Of a stretch of 64,000 bases of DNA, positions 35,153-46,661 are shown piece after piece; position 1 is the first letter of the stretch, and the number at the start of each line of letters is the position of its first letter. Below the pieces are notes generated by a model. The model was not told the origin of the DNA and did not search any database. It was given only the letters and a program-made list of their open reading frames with translations. This stretch comes from Rhizopus sp. PT2906 (lineage: Eukaryota > Mucoromycota > Mucoromycetes > Mucorales > Rhizopodaceae). The translations under genes and the position numbers were made by a program. The stretch covers positions 1 through 64,000 of the forward strand of contig JAMYHX010000108.1 in NCBI GenBank assembly GCA_025529335.1. The letters run 5' to 3'.

Positions 35153-36311
35153 TAAACAGTTTGTTATAACAGATAGATCCAGTGTTAAATAGATGTATTG
35201 TTACGTACCAGTTAGTTCTTAGACTTGTTCTTCTGAACAATCACTCTAATATCGGAGCCCACGTCTTAATGACGATGTCGTTTTCTGTTATATCTACGTC
35301 TTTTTCAAAAACGTAGTTATGGAACTCCAGAAGAGTAATAATAAGATGCAGACATATACCGATAAGCTTCTTTATAAATAATAAGAAAAAGAGAAAGAAT
35401 TCATTATCTACAACATCGCCATTTTATATGCAAACAGGAATACTACTTGACCAATAATAACATGTATGGTGGTCAGTTTCTTTGTATTATTCATTCTAAG
35501 CGTGTAGATTTAGAGTAGTCCCATAAGATTAAGTATTGATAAGGTAAATACGACAATAACGTTTGTTTTCTTGTGAAACACAGAGCTATCTGGGTCTTCT
35601 TCCTCTTGTTTCATACTTTTCTGTTTTAGGAAGAAGAAATATATGTATTGATTCTTACTTGTGTATATATTGTATTCAGCTTCTCTTTCTGTTTTTGAAG
35701 CTGACTTCAGTCATATTAACATCAAGTTTCTCGACTGATTGCGACTCAAAGTCTGTTTTTTTCTTTTTTTCTTTTTTTCTTTTTTTTTTCGGCGGAAATG
35801 AAAAAATATCATCGTACTGGTTTACTTCATTCTCTTTATCATCAAAGATGCCTCTCCTTCCATGTTTGTGATAAAAAGTCATTTCATGGTCCATTGCAAA
35901 GCTTGAGACTGTACAAAAAGAACAGTGTTTTGACCATGACGACCAATTGAGTTCGAAAGGTTTACCAAATTAGGGTTTACAAGTTCGGTATCTGTGAGTT
36001 GGGGCTTGCCTTTTATTGGTAGTATTTTTCACACGAACTTGTCCTCATTGTTCTTTTAACTTGATCTTCATCTTGCTTACATCTGCGCCTATTTTAAATG
36101 ATAATCAATGCATTAAGGTGCATATTTATGTTATTTATTATCATCAAGTGTAAAAAGGGAAATAACTTGCTTCGAAGCTATTTTGGGAGATGAATTCATA
36201 CGCACGCACACACACACTACAAAAGGGAGTTTAAAATATTTCTTTTGTGTATTTAAATAAAAACCTTTTATCTCTCTCTCTCTTTTTTTTTTCTCTCTTA
36301 TTATTTTTAAA
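35153..36311. other. Intergenic, with one small Lys-rich frame
   Basis: The minus strand at 35676-35891 is open for 71 codons from MDHEMTF, with a basic run PPKKKRKK resembling a nuclear localisation signal, ending at TGA. It is low complexity and has no clear partner exon. The rest is AT-rich promoter-like DNA for the microprotein at 36312. Confidence 0.3.
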
Positions 36312-36488
36312 ATGATGTACAATACACTTAAATTGAATGCAGTTGGATTATACGTTGGCGCAGTCTTTGGCACAGCAGCATTTACATATCTAAGGTAAAT
36401 GAAATAAATACATTTAAATACATGAAACTCATCTTTTTTATTTATTTGCAGTAAGCAAAGCCCTTTTTTCGTTTTATATAAAAACTAA
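36312..36488 (+). CDS. Microprotein with one membrane segment, 39 aa
   Basis: Exons 36312-36394 and 36452-36488, intron 57 bases (GTAAAT...TTGCAG). The product is a single hydrophobic helix (AVGLYVGAVFGTAAFTYL) between a short polar start and a short tail (SKQSPFFVLYKN). A pyrimidine-rich leader (about 36268-36300) precedes the ATG, as in real genes here. The size and design resemble small mitochondrial inner-membrane subunits or assembly factors, but I cannot name one. Confidence 0.45.
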
Positions 36489-38173
36489 CATGGCAATAGG
36501 CATTCGAGGATTGATCATGTCACGAGCGTCAAATACTAAAACGAAACCTCTTCAGCATTTGAAATTATTAAATTATCAACCACGATCCATTTCTTCAATT
36601 TCTTCAAATCTACCGATGAATGTCCATAGTCGATGCTGTTAGTTATACCCTTCATTGTTGTATGTGTATGTTCATTACTGTTTAAAAATCCTGCATTCTT
36701 TATTTCGTACATATAAAATCTTTGTGTTTTTATCAATCCTACATTAAAACAAACTTTACCCGTAACCGCAGACGATATGACTCATCTTCAGCATGGCATT
36801 TTCTGTTTGATCCGCGTGATTAAGAAAAAGATCATCGCCATTAATCAATCTTGCTTCCTTTGTAAGTAGTTCAGCTCTTATTACTAAGGAAAGGTCGATT
36901 TGCGATTATATATATATTATTTAGAAGACAGCAAGTAGTGGGATAATTGGATATTCTTGAACACACATTTTGTTGTTCCCGTATGAGAGATCCCTTAATT
37001 CCCCCAAAAAATATCAAACTTAAAATTAGCCATTGCTTTCAAAAAGGAGTCGTTACTCAGAGCCACGTTTTGGTCATCCATTACTGCTAATTGACTTTAC
37101 TCATCATGTAAGACGAAGTCTATTCTTACTTTGGATGTACTGTTTAATAGAAGTAACGAAGATTCGTTTCATAAGAAGGAGAGCAAAAAGTAGGTCATGA
37201 AACCCTTAGACATCTACTTAATGTCCCCTCTCCCCCTTATTTTTTAGTTTAAGGACAATGCCCAGGTATGATTATCAAAAGGGCTGTAACTCACACGCTG
37301 TCTAGTAAATCTTTTTTGTTGCCACCATCACTCAGCTGTAATAAGAAGTATTTAACGTCACATGACGATGATTATTCTTTTTATCTCTTTATGTACAACT
37401 TCTATTATACAAAAAAGAATGCTACATCAACTTTAAAGCATAACAAGAGAAGTATGATCTTATTAAAGATGACGTTTTTGTCCCAATCACAGATTACAAA
37501 GTCAACCATTTACCTGTATGTGGGTATAGAATATGGCTCTGTTTAAACATTCACTTCATTTTTAATATATATATATATATTGTATAAAGTTATTTGTGAA
37601 CCTTTTAATATAAAGTAAACAGCATCTATTCAGAGACAATAAAGAGAACGAAAGATGCATATGGATAAACAGTGTTATTCACACTGTCGATCCCTTCTTT
37701 GTTATCCTAGTTTTACTTTTTATTGTGAGCACATGCTGATTTTGCTATGCTCTTACTGCGATCATTTATGATTCCTTGATTCTGTCTTTCATACAAGCGC
37801 TACAATAGGTAGGATCATGCTGCTACTGGTAAAGTACCTCGAAAGAAGTACATATTAAAATGACTAAAAGCAGACAACTAGGTGACACATGCGCTTTGAG
37901 TTTCATTTCAGTTCCGCCAGTTGTACACTGATCTTTTACACTTTATAAAAATCAACATTTCTCCATTTTATACAAGCTTGATATATTCTACAATATACTT
38001 TAGAAAAGACCTATGTTTTGTGTCAAATCAACAAGAGATTTCATAAAGAGACTTGCTGTGATTTCAAAGATCCACGCTTTGATTACACAAGTATTATATA
38101 AATCCACCTTTTCTCCTGCGCCTCAATCGTTATTTTTTCTTTTTCTTTCCTCTTTTTCATTGTTGTATCAGTT
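36489..38173. other. Long intergenic region
   Basis: About 1.7 kb with no supported gene. Frames such as the plus-strand one at 37268-37546 are low complexity and match nothing I know. A (TA)n run lies at 37568-37580. The right end is the pyrimidine-rich leader of the next gene. Confidence 0.35.
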
Positions 38174-39084
38174 ATGAATATTCAAAAGCCTAAAATCAAT
38201 ATTATCTTGGTGGGTGTTTCAAGGATTGGCATATCCACGCTTACACAAGCATTCAGCGCAAGGACAGTAAAGACTTTCACCTTTGGTCCCTATCACAGGC
38301 TAGCCAAGATCGTCGAACTGGTTACTGATAAGGGCATATATCACATAATGGATCCACATCGCTTATATGATGCAGCAGATGAAAACATCACAAAGCAAAA
38401 CGCAGGCGACATCATCAACCAGTTGAATCTCCTGGCTTCACCCTACATCATCTGTTTTGTGGTCACGTTGAATGTTGAAAGCGTTCATAGCATTGATCTT
38501 GAAATGATGAGAACCATCAAGAGGTACTTTCATACTTCCAATGCAAAATATGCCCTTGTTTTCAATTTGCTATCAACAAACTTATATTTCAAAGTTGCAG
38601 AAGACAATAGTTTTAGAAAAACACTCTTAACGGCTTATCATCAAGGTGCGGGTGTTAAAGTGCCTGATAATGATATACTGCTCATTACCAACAGATTTGT
38701 CGGCTATTCGATGCCAGAACAGAGTGAACTTTTAACAGAGTATGTAAAGAAGATCGAAGCAAAGCATATCAAAGAACAAGAACAGCGGTTAAAGGAGCTC
38801 TTAATGAAACAAAAACAACAGACCCATCCACACCCATCGCATTCATCACAGCAGAAACGAGCTTCTACTATGCCTGCATTCAATCCTCGTCCCCAGAGTA
38901 TGAGTCCTCCCTTACCGCGTCGTCCAAATAGCTTTCAGCACCCGACTCATGCGTATACCAATCCATCGGCACAGAATCCATATATAAACCCACGGTCACA
39001 GTCATACAACAACACGCAGCCACAGGTACACAATGCACGTCCACAGGCGTATTCTAATTCACGTCCACAAGCATATAATAACCC

Positions 39085-39121
<37 letters not shown>

Positions 39122-39661
39122 CCGCATTCTTTCAACCGTCCACAGCAGACATCGTTCAGCATGCCATCTTTCATCAATCCTCACAGTCAACAACAACAGG
39201 TTTTACAATACATACAACAGATTCAGCAACAACAACAACAGCGAATACAGCAAATCATACAGCAGCAGTTGGAAAGCACTACTCCTAACAGTGACACATC
39301 CTCCGCTTTCAGCTTTTCTTCTAATGACAATAGCAGCAGTAGCTCATTCGGGACAGACTTTAGTATGGATCCTAGTAACTTTATGGACACAACCCAACAG
39401 TCATTCAACACTGACCCTTCTTTCAACTTTGATCCCACTCAGCAGTCTTTTAATATGGATCCTTCATTCAACTTTGATACATCCCAGTTTGGATTTGACT
39501 CTTCCTCGAATCTTTTGAATAATCTGAGTCAGTTCAATGGTGATCCTTTAAACACTATGGCTGGTTCCTTTATGGATCCAGCAACTGCAGTCAACCTGAT
39601 GGCTTCCGGGTTTAGCGGTACTGACACATTAAGCGCAACAACAGGATGTACAATCATGTAA
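38174..39661 (+). CDS. AIG1/GIMAP-like protein with degenerate P-loop, polyQ and CaaX end, 495 aa
   Basis: A single-exon gene. Residues 1-205 resemble an AIG1-type G domain: beta strand INIILVGVSRIGISTL, then LLASPYIICFVVTL and YALVFNLL, then ILLITNRF. The P-loop reads G14-VSRI-G19-I20-S21-T22; the invariant Lys is Ile, so nucleotide binding is doubtful. A helix rich in Lys/Gln follows. Residues about 215-400 are Gln/Asn/Pro/Ser-rich with a run of about a dozen Gln (from an ACA/CAA microsatellite at 39085-39122). Then come near-repeats of DPSFNFD and QQSFN. The protein ends C-T-I-M, a good CaaX box for farnesylation. So a membrane-attached pseudo-GTPase scaffold is plausible. The AIG1 relation is moderate; the CaaX reading is direct. 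Confidence 0.7.
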
Positions 39662-39862
39662 TTGATTATCTATTATACTAATAAATAATAACTAAATTGA
39701 ATGATAATAATTGCTTGTTTGATTCATTCATTTTATTTGACCCCAGCTGGAAATGCAGCTGTGTAGGACACAGAGCTTAAAGGACTGCTTTTAAGCCACC
39801 GCCTTTCATTTTTAAAATTGACTACAGGGAAAGGGAAACCTTTATTAGAGATTAGATTAAAA

Positions 39863-41208
39863 ATGGGAAAGAGAAAGCATTCTGACGAACAATCTTCACG
39901 TCATGTTAAAATCGTAGTCGCTGAAAAGCAAACTGATGTAGAACCACCTTACTTGGGTAACCTTTTTTTTTATACTTATTTTGAATAAAAAAGAACTAAT
40001 GACCCTCTCTTCTTCTAGTGGCCTTTCCTGGCACAAAGCCTCCCTCTGACTTGATTTATACACCCCACAGACATGAACAAGAAGACAAAAAAGCTGAACA
40101 ACGAGTCATTTCCGGCGAAACAGAAAAAGTGATATACACTGGCTCCAATTTCGGACGAGATGCTATTGACACTCACTGCAAGTATCTTGTTGGTGTTTTT
40201 TCCAAGAAAGAGAATACACTTAGTATTACGAATGCACCCATCATGAGAATGAACCGAACCGTAAAGGCCTTACAATCAGAATCGAGCGTACAAGGAAGTA
40301 CAGCCCGTGGTATGGCAGCCCGTGCTGCTCTCGGTTTGGCTTTCGGTACAGTCAAGGCCAAGAAACAGTTGAATAGCGATGAGCGTAACTTGGTTACGGG
40401 TGAGCAGTTGGCAGACGAAATGGATAACTTGCATTCAGAGATTGGTAAATCAACAGCCAACATACCTAAGAAGGACGAACTTAAGAAATCAATGGAAACG
40501 GCATTACCTGTTCCCAAACACAACATCGAAGCTGAGTCACCTGAGGAAGCTTATGATCTGTCATCGATTGTGACAGATGAAGAGCTCAACTCGATCAACC
40601 CCAAGGAATTATTAAAGGAAACATCATTAGAAGGCGTCAAGTCTCATCTGGCTTATCGTGACTCTAAATTCATCAATGATCGTCTGATGGCCATTATTGC
40701 AGCTTCAGGAAAGAAGGATCGTAAGCGTGTTCGCACATTGATGTATATCAATATTCTCATGGCATATTACGTCCGTGTGCGTGCATCAGACTTGAAGGAT
40801 CGTAGAAAGGTAGAGACAGCACTAAAGAATCCTTCGAGCATAATATTAGATGGACTTGCTGAAAGATACACAGAATCCAATACGTAGGTTATATCATATC
40901 TAAATAATTCGTTGAATTTATTCTATATTCATAGACGTACACCTGTTATGGCAGATAAACTTCTCTTGTACATGTTTACACTCATCCTCTCTGTCTCTGG
41001 ATATAGCGTGGTGATTGATCAATTAGGCAAAGATCTTTTACTCAAGCCCATCAAGATCACATCATTATTTAAGACACTAGGATGTAAGATAGATAAAGCA
41101 AGTACAGAGGAATGTCGTGAACTTGGTACAAAATCAGCAAAGAAGGCTCAATTGATTGTTCCTTTAAAATTCCCTGAAGTCAGAACAGGCGGTGGACCTC
41201 GTCGTTAG
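39863..41208 (+). CDS. RPA49: RNA polymerase I subunit RPA49, 410 aa
   Basis: Exons 39863-39956, 40019-40883 and 40935-41208; introns 62 and 51 bases. The N-terminal part (about 1-120) is the dimerisation barrel that pairs with RPA34 (VAFPGTKPPSDL, YLVGVFSK). A linker contains the conserved RGMAARAALGLAFGTVKAKK. The C-terminal part holds the tandem winged-helix domain (DRLMAIIAASGKKDRKRVRTLMYINILMAYY, then LGCKIDKAS...), which in yeast contacts DNA and helps initiation and elongation. RPA49/34 are TFIIE/TFIIF-like built-in factors of Pol I. Length matches yeast (415 aa). The protein starts MGKRKHSDEQ and ends in GGGPRR. Confidence 0.93.
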
Positions 41209-42219
41209 AATTAATATACAGTGAATAGTTTATTTCAATAAAAGATTCAATTATGCATTTTTAACTTCTATTGTTTTATTTCAAAGTGAAGAAGACACAT
41301 CCCAGTTTTATCGTTTTCCTCTGTTAACTTTAAAATGCTGGGATTTACAATTGTTTCTGACGTTTCCAAAGGAGGGGTGGAGAAATGATACTCTACAAGT
41401 TTTTTCTTGTGTTCTTCTTGAAGCTTCAGCATAGTGTCAAGTAAATACTTGTAAATTTTAAGTTATTTGCTCTTCATTAATACAGAAATCTTTTTTTTTA
41501 ATTCATTGACCAGTAAAAGCTGAGTATGTTCAACAGTTCTTCATCTCGCTTCTTAAACACTGGTTACAAATGGAGTCTTCTCTCCAACCAAAGTTCATAG
41601 GCTCTTCCTTCGTGCTCATACCTAAGGCACCATAAATAAACTGTTTTTTTTCTAGACATTTAGCCATTAATAACTTTGTAAATTTAGTAGATTTATATAT
41701 TTGTACCAGCAGATTGAGTAAAGAAGACCTTAATCTGGTCAAACTGGTCGATCAAGGTAAAATAAAACGTGTCTGCAGTTGTTTTTAGCATTGACAACGC
41801 TCCAAATATCCCCCTTGTGGTGGTCAAATTATATCTTTGAGCGATCAGTGAACCCGAAAAAAGACGATGTCTCAAGTAATAGATTCTCTAGGCGATGAAT
41901 GCCATAGAGCGTTATTTATTTGGGAAACACTACATACACCAGAAGTTAGCCTAATAATATGTGTGCTTCCTCTATTCATTACGTATGATGCCTTCCAACA
42001 AAACTATTCAACCATCTTGTTTTTATTGCTTTTGTCAGTTTGATCAGAGATCACTTAGATAATTCGTATTTACGTGTATTTTCTGGTGCATGTAGTGTTG
42101 GCCGCTTCAATATTTTGTCCGGAAATCAATTTTGGGTGACTGTATTTTTTTGAAAACATATCAAAATTTTCCCCCTTTCCTTTTTTTTTTTCCTTCTTTT
42201 AAAAGTAGATTGATCAACA
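41209..42219. other. Intergenic with decayed repeat-gene copy
   Basis: On the minus strand, 41530-41875 has two broken frames (FTLIDQFDQIKVFF and KFTKLLMAKCLEKKQF) that look like one degraded gene. Next to it, 41935-42010 is a diverged copy of DNA at 63401-63475. The right end holds the PRMT1 promoter with poly-T runs. Confidence 0.4.
41935..42010. repeat. Diverged copy of the repeat at 63401-63475
   Basis: Starts ACACCAGAAG in both copies and aligns for about 75 bases with scattered substitutions. The minus-strand translation RGSxxIIxLxSGV is shared (RGSTHIIRLTSGV here; RGSACIISLASGV at the other copy), so it is a degraded copy of a coding repeat. Confidence 0.6.
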
Positions 42220-43384
42220 ATGGCTGCATCTACACCTTCCCACAATGTTGAGACTATGACAAGCAAGGATTATTATTTTGATTCATATGCTCACTTTGGT
42301 AACGTAAAAGAGACAAGTCTATTATAGTTTATTAATATCCTACAAAGGTATTCACGAGGAAATGTTAAAGGATGAAGTCCGTACATTAGCTTATCGTAAC
42401 TCAATCTACAACAACAAGCATCTGTTCAAAGATAAGATTGTTCTTGATGTTGGCTGTGGTACTGGTATCCTTTCTATGTTTGCTGCCAAGGCTGGAGCTA
42501 AGCATGTTTATGGTGTAAGGACATTATGATCATATAAAGATGAATATTAATCTTTATATTTTTCAGATCGACATGTCTAATATCATTCATCAAGCTCGTG
42601 TGATTGTGAAAGACAATCATTTAGATGACAAGATTACACTTATCCAAGGTAAAATGGAAGAGGTTGTTTTGCCTGTTGATAAGGTAGACATTATTATCTC
42701 TGAGTGGATGGGATACTTTTTATTATACGAGTCTATGCTTGACACTGTTCTTGTTGCTAGAGACAAGTATTTAGTAAGTTGTATAAAGCTTTATATATCA
42801 TGAGGCTTATATCAAAAATATAGGCACCCGGAGGAATGATCTTCCCTGATAAGGCCACCATGTACATTGCAGCCATTGAAGATGGTGACTATAAGGAAGA
42901 AAAGATTCATTATTGGGACAACGTCTATGGTTTTGACTACTCCTCTATCAAAAATCTTGCCTTAAAGGAACCTCTTGTGGACGTAGTTGATGCTCGCAAC
43001 GTGATCTCCACAGCCTGTCCGTTCAAAGAGATCGACATTGCCACAGTCACCAAAGCCGATTTGACATTCAAGGCACCCTTCAAGATTACAGCCACACGTG
43101 ATGACTATGCTCATGCCTTCCTTGCCTGGTTTGATATCGGATTCACTCACTGCCACAAGCCCGTGAACTTTTCTACAGGTCCACATGCCAAATACACACA
43201 TTGGAAGCAAACCGTCTTTTACACACCCGAGACATTGACCTTGAAGGAAGGAGAGAGTATCGAAGGTGAAGTGAGCTGTGCACCTAATCAATCAAACCCT
43301 AGAGATCTTGATATCATCATTGACTTCAAATTAGACGGTCAACATGGCTCTATTCAAGACAAGTGTGAATATAAAATGCATTAA
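42220..43384 (+). CDS. Type I protein arginine methyltransferase PRMT1/Hmt1, 337 aa
   Basis: Exons 42220-42298, 42348-42514, 42567-42773 and 42824-43384; introns 49, 52 and 50 bases. SAM-binding motif I VLDVGCGTGILS (about 58-69) and the catalytic double-Glu loop SEWMGYFLLYESML (about 130-143) are intact, as are the N-terminal YYFDSYAHFGIHEEML (helix X/Y with the conserved YF.Y) and the THW loop (KYTHWKQT, about 285). It makes asymmetric dimethylarginine on RGG-motif RNA-binding proteins and histone H4R3. Length matches yeast Hmt1 (348 aa). The next gene's ATG is just 67 bases downstream. Confidence 0.96.
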
Positions 43385-43451
43385 ATTTTTTTTTCATGTG
43401 TAATATCTGAGTAAATAAAAGCATTTCCCTTTTTTTCTTCTTTTATTAAAT

Positions 43452-44712
43452 ATGTCTCATTCCGTCCAACTTCACGCGTCAGTGTTAAAGTTTCTAATCG
43501 ATCATGGCTATATGGAATCAGCAGAAGCGTTCAAGAGAGAAGCTAGAAGACAGTTGGATTTAGCAGAACAAGATGATGTTGTAGACACTGAACAATTGGC
43601 ACGTCAACTGTCACAATTACAAATCAAAAGGTAATCTTGAGAATGCAAAATCTCCCTCCTTTTGCTTATTATAATTTAGAACAAGCGAATTAGCTGATGG
43701 GGATGAACGTTACTTTAATATGCTAACCAGAAGCTATGATGACATTCACTACTCCAACATTTTAGCTGTTGCAATCGAACCTCAGACCCAGGCTCTTGCA
43801 ACCAGTTCAATTGACAAGACAGTCAAGATCAGTTCATTCCTGAGTCATCACGAACTATCACCACGGACCTACCGACACCACCAGGCACCTGTTCTGAGCA
43901 TCGACTTCCATCCGAGATACCCTCAGTTGATGCTCACTACATCCATGGACGGCACCAGTGTGCTTGTTGACACGTACTTTGAACCTGAGTTTGGACAGGC
44001 GGTTGAAACATCAGGCGTACACCAAATGTTTAAGGACCATAAAAAGTATGTCGTGCGTGGATTATTCTCGCCTGGTCAAGGGCAGTACATAGCAACAGCC
44101 TCCTATGACCGAACGGTGTGCATCTACAGACAAGTCAATGATGACGGACTACCCAAGTATGCACTTGAGAGACAACTGGGTCCATTCGTGGGTAACGTCG
44201 AGACGATCTGTTTTGCAAGTGACAGTCTATTGATTGTGGGAGTGCGGGATGATAATTATTTACATTACATCCAGTTACCCGAGATGCACCAGCGCCGGGT
44301 CAACATGAATACCACGGGCGATGACTGGGTCTCGTTCTCGCCTGTACATCTCTCTGTGTCGGCTGATGGTCAGTATGTGCTGTGTACGACGGATCATGTG
44401 AGTGGAAGAACGATCTTATTTGCCCTGGGTGAGTCAACGCAGTTGCAAAACTACTATATTCAAGGCACAGATAACCAGTTCATGGTCAAGCGTCACGTGT
44501 GGCATCCCTCTGGCTTATACTTTTATGCGTCGGGAGGAGATGATCATTCGATTTTGGTCATAGAAACAAAGTCGGGTCGAGTTGTGGATACCCTGCTTGG
44601 ACATAAGGCAATGATTCGGTCCCTTGTGCTCAATCCAGAAGTGGGACTTGTAAGCGCAGGTTATGATCATACAGTCAAGGTGTGGACTTGGGCATCAACA
44701 CTGTCAAGATAA
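43452..44712 (+). CDS. LisH and WD40-repeat protein, 403 aa
   Basis: Exons 43452-43630 and 43680-44712, intron 49 bases. An N-terminal LisH motif (LHASVLKFLIDHGYMESAEAFKREA, about 6-32; quoted as a position range with key residues L, Y, A, F) mediates dimerisation. It is followed by about seven WD40 blades from residue 85, e.g. DKTVKISSF, APVLSIDFHP, YDRTVCIYR, GDDHSILVIE and a final YDHTVKVWTW. A cytosolic or nuclear beta-propeller scaffold is expected. The combination recalls TPR/LisH-WD proteins such as SMU1 or CstF50, but the match is not specific. It sits 67 bases after PRMT1 and 30 bases from the convergent Bcp1 gene. Confidence 0.85.
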
Positions 44713-44742
44713 TATAGCAAATAAACTTTATTGTATGTACAT

Positions 44743-45751
44743 TTATTGAGGTACTGTTGAGGAGCACGTCTTTGATATTTCGGCTACCAGATCATCAAAC
44801 TTGGATTGATGCACAAACAATAGCCTGCGAGCGGGTTGAATGCCAAAGTCAGAGAATGCTCGTCTAGAATCTGCAGCCTGCTCCTTTTCGCTGTTTGTAA
44901 ATGTATAATCGAACTGATACTCTGCATAATTAGCAATGATCTCATCTTCAGACTGGAAATAAAAGGTTTCGTTATTGACTGGCTTTTTGCTGCTGCCAGC
45001 CTTTTCTCCTTCTTCTTCTTCGTCATCTATGGAAGAAGCGACTTCTCTATAGGTCTTTGAAATGAACATGTACCATTCAAATGAATAAGGTTCATTCTGC
45101 TGCACTGCCTTTTTTGTCTCTTCTTGAAGCATGGCATACATAGGAGGCATGATTTCTACTGGCATATTGATGAATCTTTCAGACACGACCCAACCGACCT
45201 GTTTATGATTCAGTATCTCGCTCACTGCCTGATGTAAGGGTCCGTTCTTCTTTGGACACTTGTTGAGTAAGTAACTGCATAGCTGTTGAATACCTTCTTT
45301 ATCCTGTTTTATACGTGTGTCAGCATTGATCCTATAGTATATACATGTATACCTTTTGCTGTTGAAGGTTGATGACACTAAGAATAGCATATGGATCTGA
45401 TTTTTGATCGTCTACTTTGACTGTTGTTCCAACGTGGTTTTCTTCGATCAAGATGTCAGCAAGGTCACTCAGATTAATAAGCTCAGCATCAGAAGAAAAG
45501 AGTTGAGTAAGCAGCTTCTTTAAGGCGTGAAAGTCTATTTCGTCTGGATTATAAAAGTCAAAATCAACATCGACTACTTCCTAAACAATGCAATGAATAA
45601 AGGTGTTTCACACACACACACAAAGACTATTTACTTGAAGACCATCGTCTGAATCTTGTTCTTCTTCTTCTTCTGTTTGCTTATGTGATCTCTTCAATGG
45701 CTTTTCGTCTTCTTGTTCGTCTATAGGTGCTCTTCTCTTTAGGCTGCTCAT
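44743..45751 (-). CDS. Bcp1/BCCIP family protein, 301 aa
   Basis: Minus-strand exons 45635-45751, 45353-45580 and 44743-45303; introns 54 and 49 bases, in phase. An acidic Glu/Asp-rich N-terminus with a KRSHKQ basic patch precedes the conserved core: VDVDFDFYNPDEIDFHALKKLL, later DPYAILSVINL, and VGWVVSERFINMPVEIMPPMY. Yeast Bcp1 is an Rpl23 chaperone needed for 60S subunit assembly and for export of Mss4; human BCCIP binds BRCA2 and p21. Length is close to yeast (283 aa). Family assignment is secure. Confidence 0.92.
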
Positions 45752-46661
45752 ATTTGACACTTGAAAGAAATAAAAAAGTTTTAGTGACTCGTAATTTAAA
45801 AGTAACAGGATTGTTGCCATGATTACCAACTTTCGACTAGTATTGTATTTTTATCCCTTTCTCTCTCTCTCTCTCTTTTTTTAAAAAAAAATCGTGACAG
45901 TTGCAATAGATTGAATAGGATACACACATACTGGAGCCTTTTTTTAAAAGACATGTCTTAGTACAAAAAAAAAAGCCCTTCTTTCAGGTGAATGACACGC
46001 ATGAAATTTGATAATGTTTGCAAATGAAAAAAAAAATAAGCCTGATTTCTAGCATGTGTGCTTTCTTAGACAAGAGCTTTTAAGACATAGTATGAAAATG
46101 AACCACTATTTTATCATATAGAAATGGTGAAAATTTCCTGCATCATGCGATGAGTTGGAAAAAAAGCATCATAAGCTGACTTGAGCTGACAAAGCCTATG
46201 AGAGTCTTTGTGATTCCCTTTGTCTAGACTACACATCCTAGGCCAAATAAACGGTCATGTTGACAAAATTAGACCAGTAGAGCATATATTGGGAAGGAAC
46301 CCAACCCTGAAGGAGTGATGAAGGGCACTTTTTAGAAAAGAATAGGAGTATATCGGATGTTTACGGAGAATTCCGATAATAACATGTGTTTAACCCCACA
46401 TTTTAAAGTCGTGAATGAAGTCAAGATGATTTGAGAAATAGCAGGAAAAAAAAAGCATTAAAAAATGAGCTGTTTATTTCTGGCTTCTGTATAATAAGCG
46501 AATCCAAAAATATACAAAAAAAAAGGACACGATAAAGAGAAGTTAGGTTTGTGTAATAACTGCTTTGTCAGCCGATGAATTTTTCATATTTAAATTAAAT
46601 TAGCTTTTTATTCTCTTTTCTTTCCCCTCCTTTGCTCTTTTTTAAAAAAAACATACATACA
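45752..46661. other. Divergent intergenic region
   Basis: Promoter region between the Bcp1 gene (minus) and PFKFB (plus). A (CT)n tract at about 45860-45876, several A runs and T-rich leader DNA; no gene seen. Confidence 0.4.

Noticed and set aside
37268..37546. Plus-strand 92-codon frame
   Set aside because: Low-complexity, no splice partner, no family resemblance and atypical codon use.
39085..39122. Poly-Asn reading of the ACA/CAA microsatellite in another frame
   Set aside because: The frame giving Gln belongs to a 495-codon gene; the other frames are shadows.
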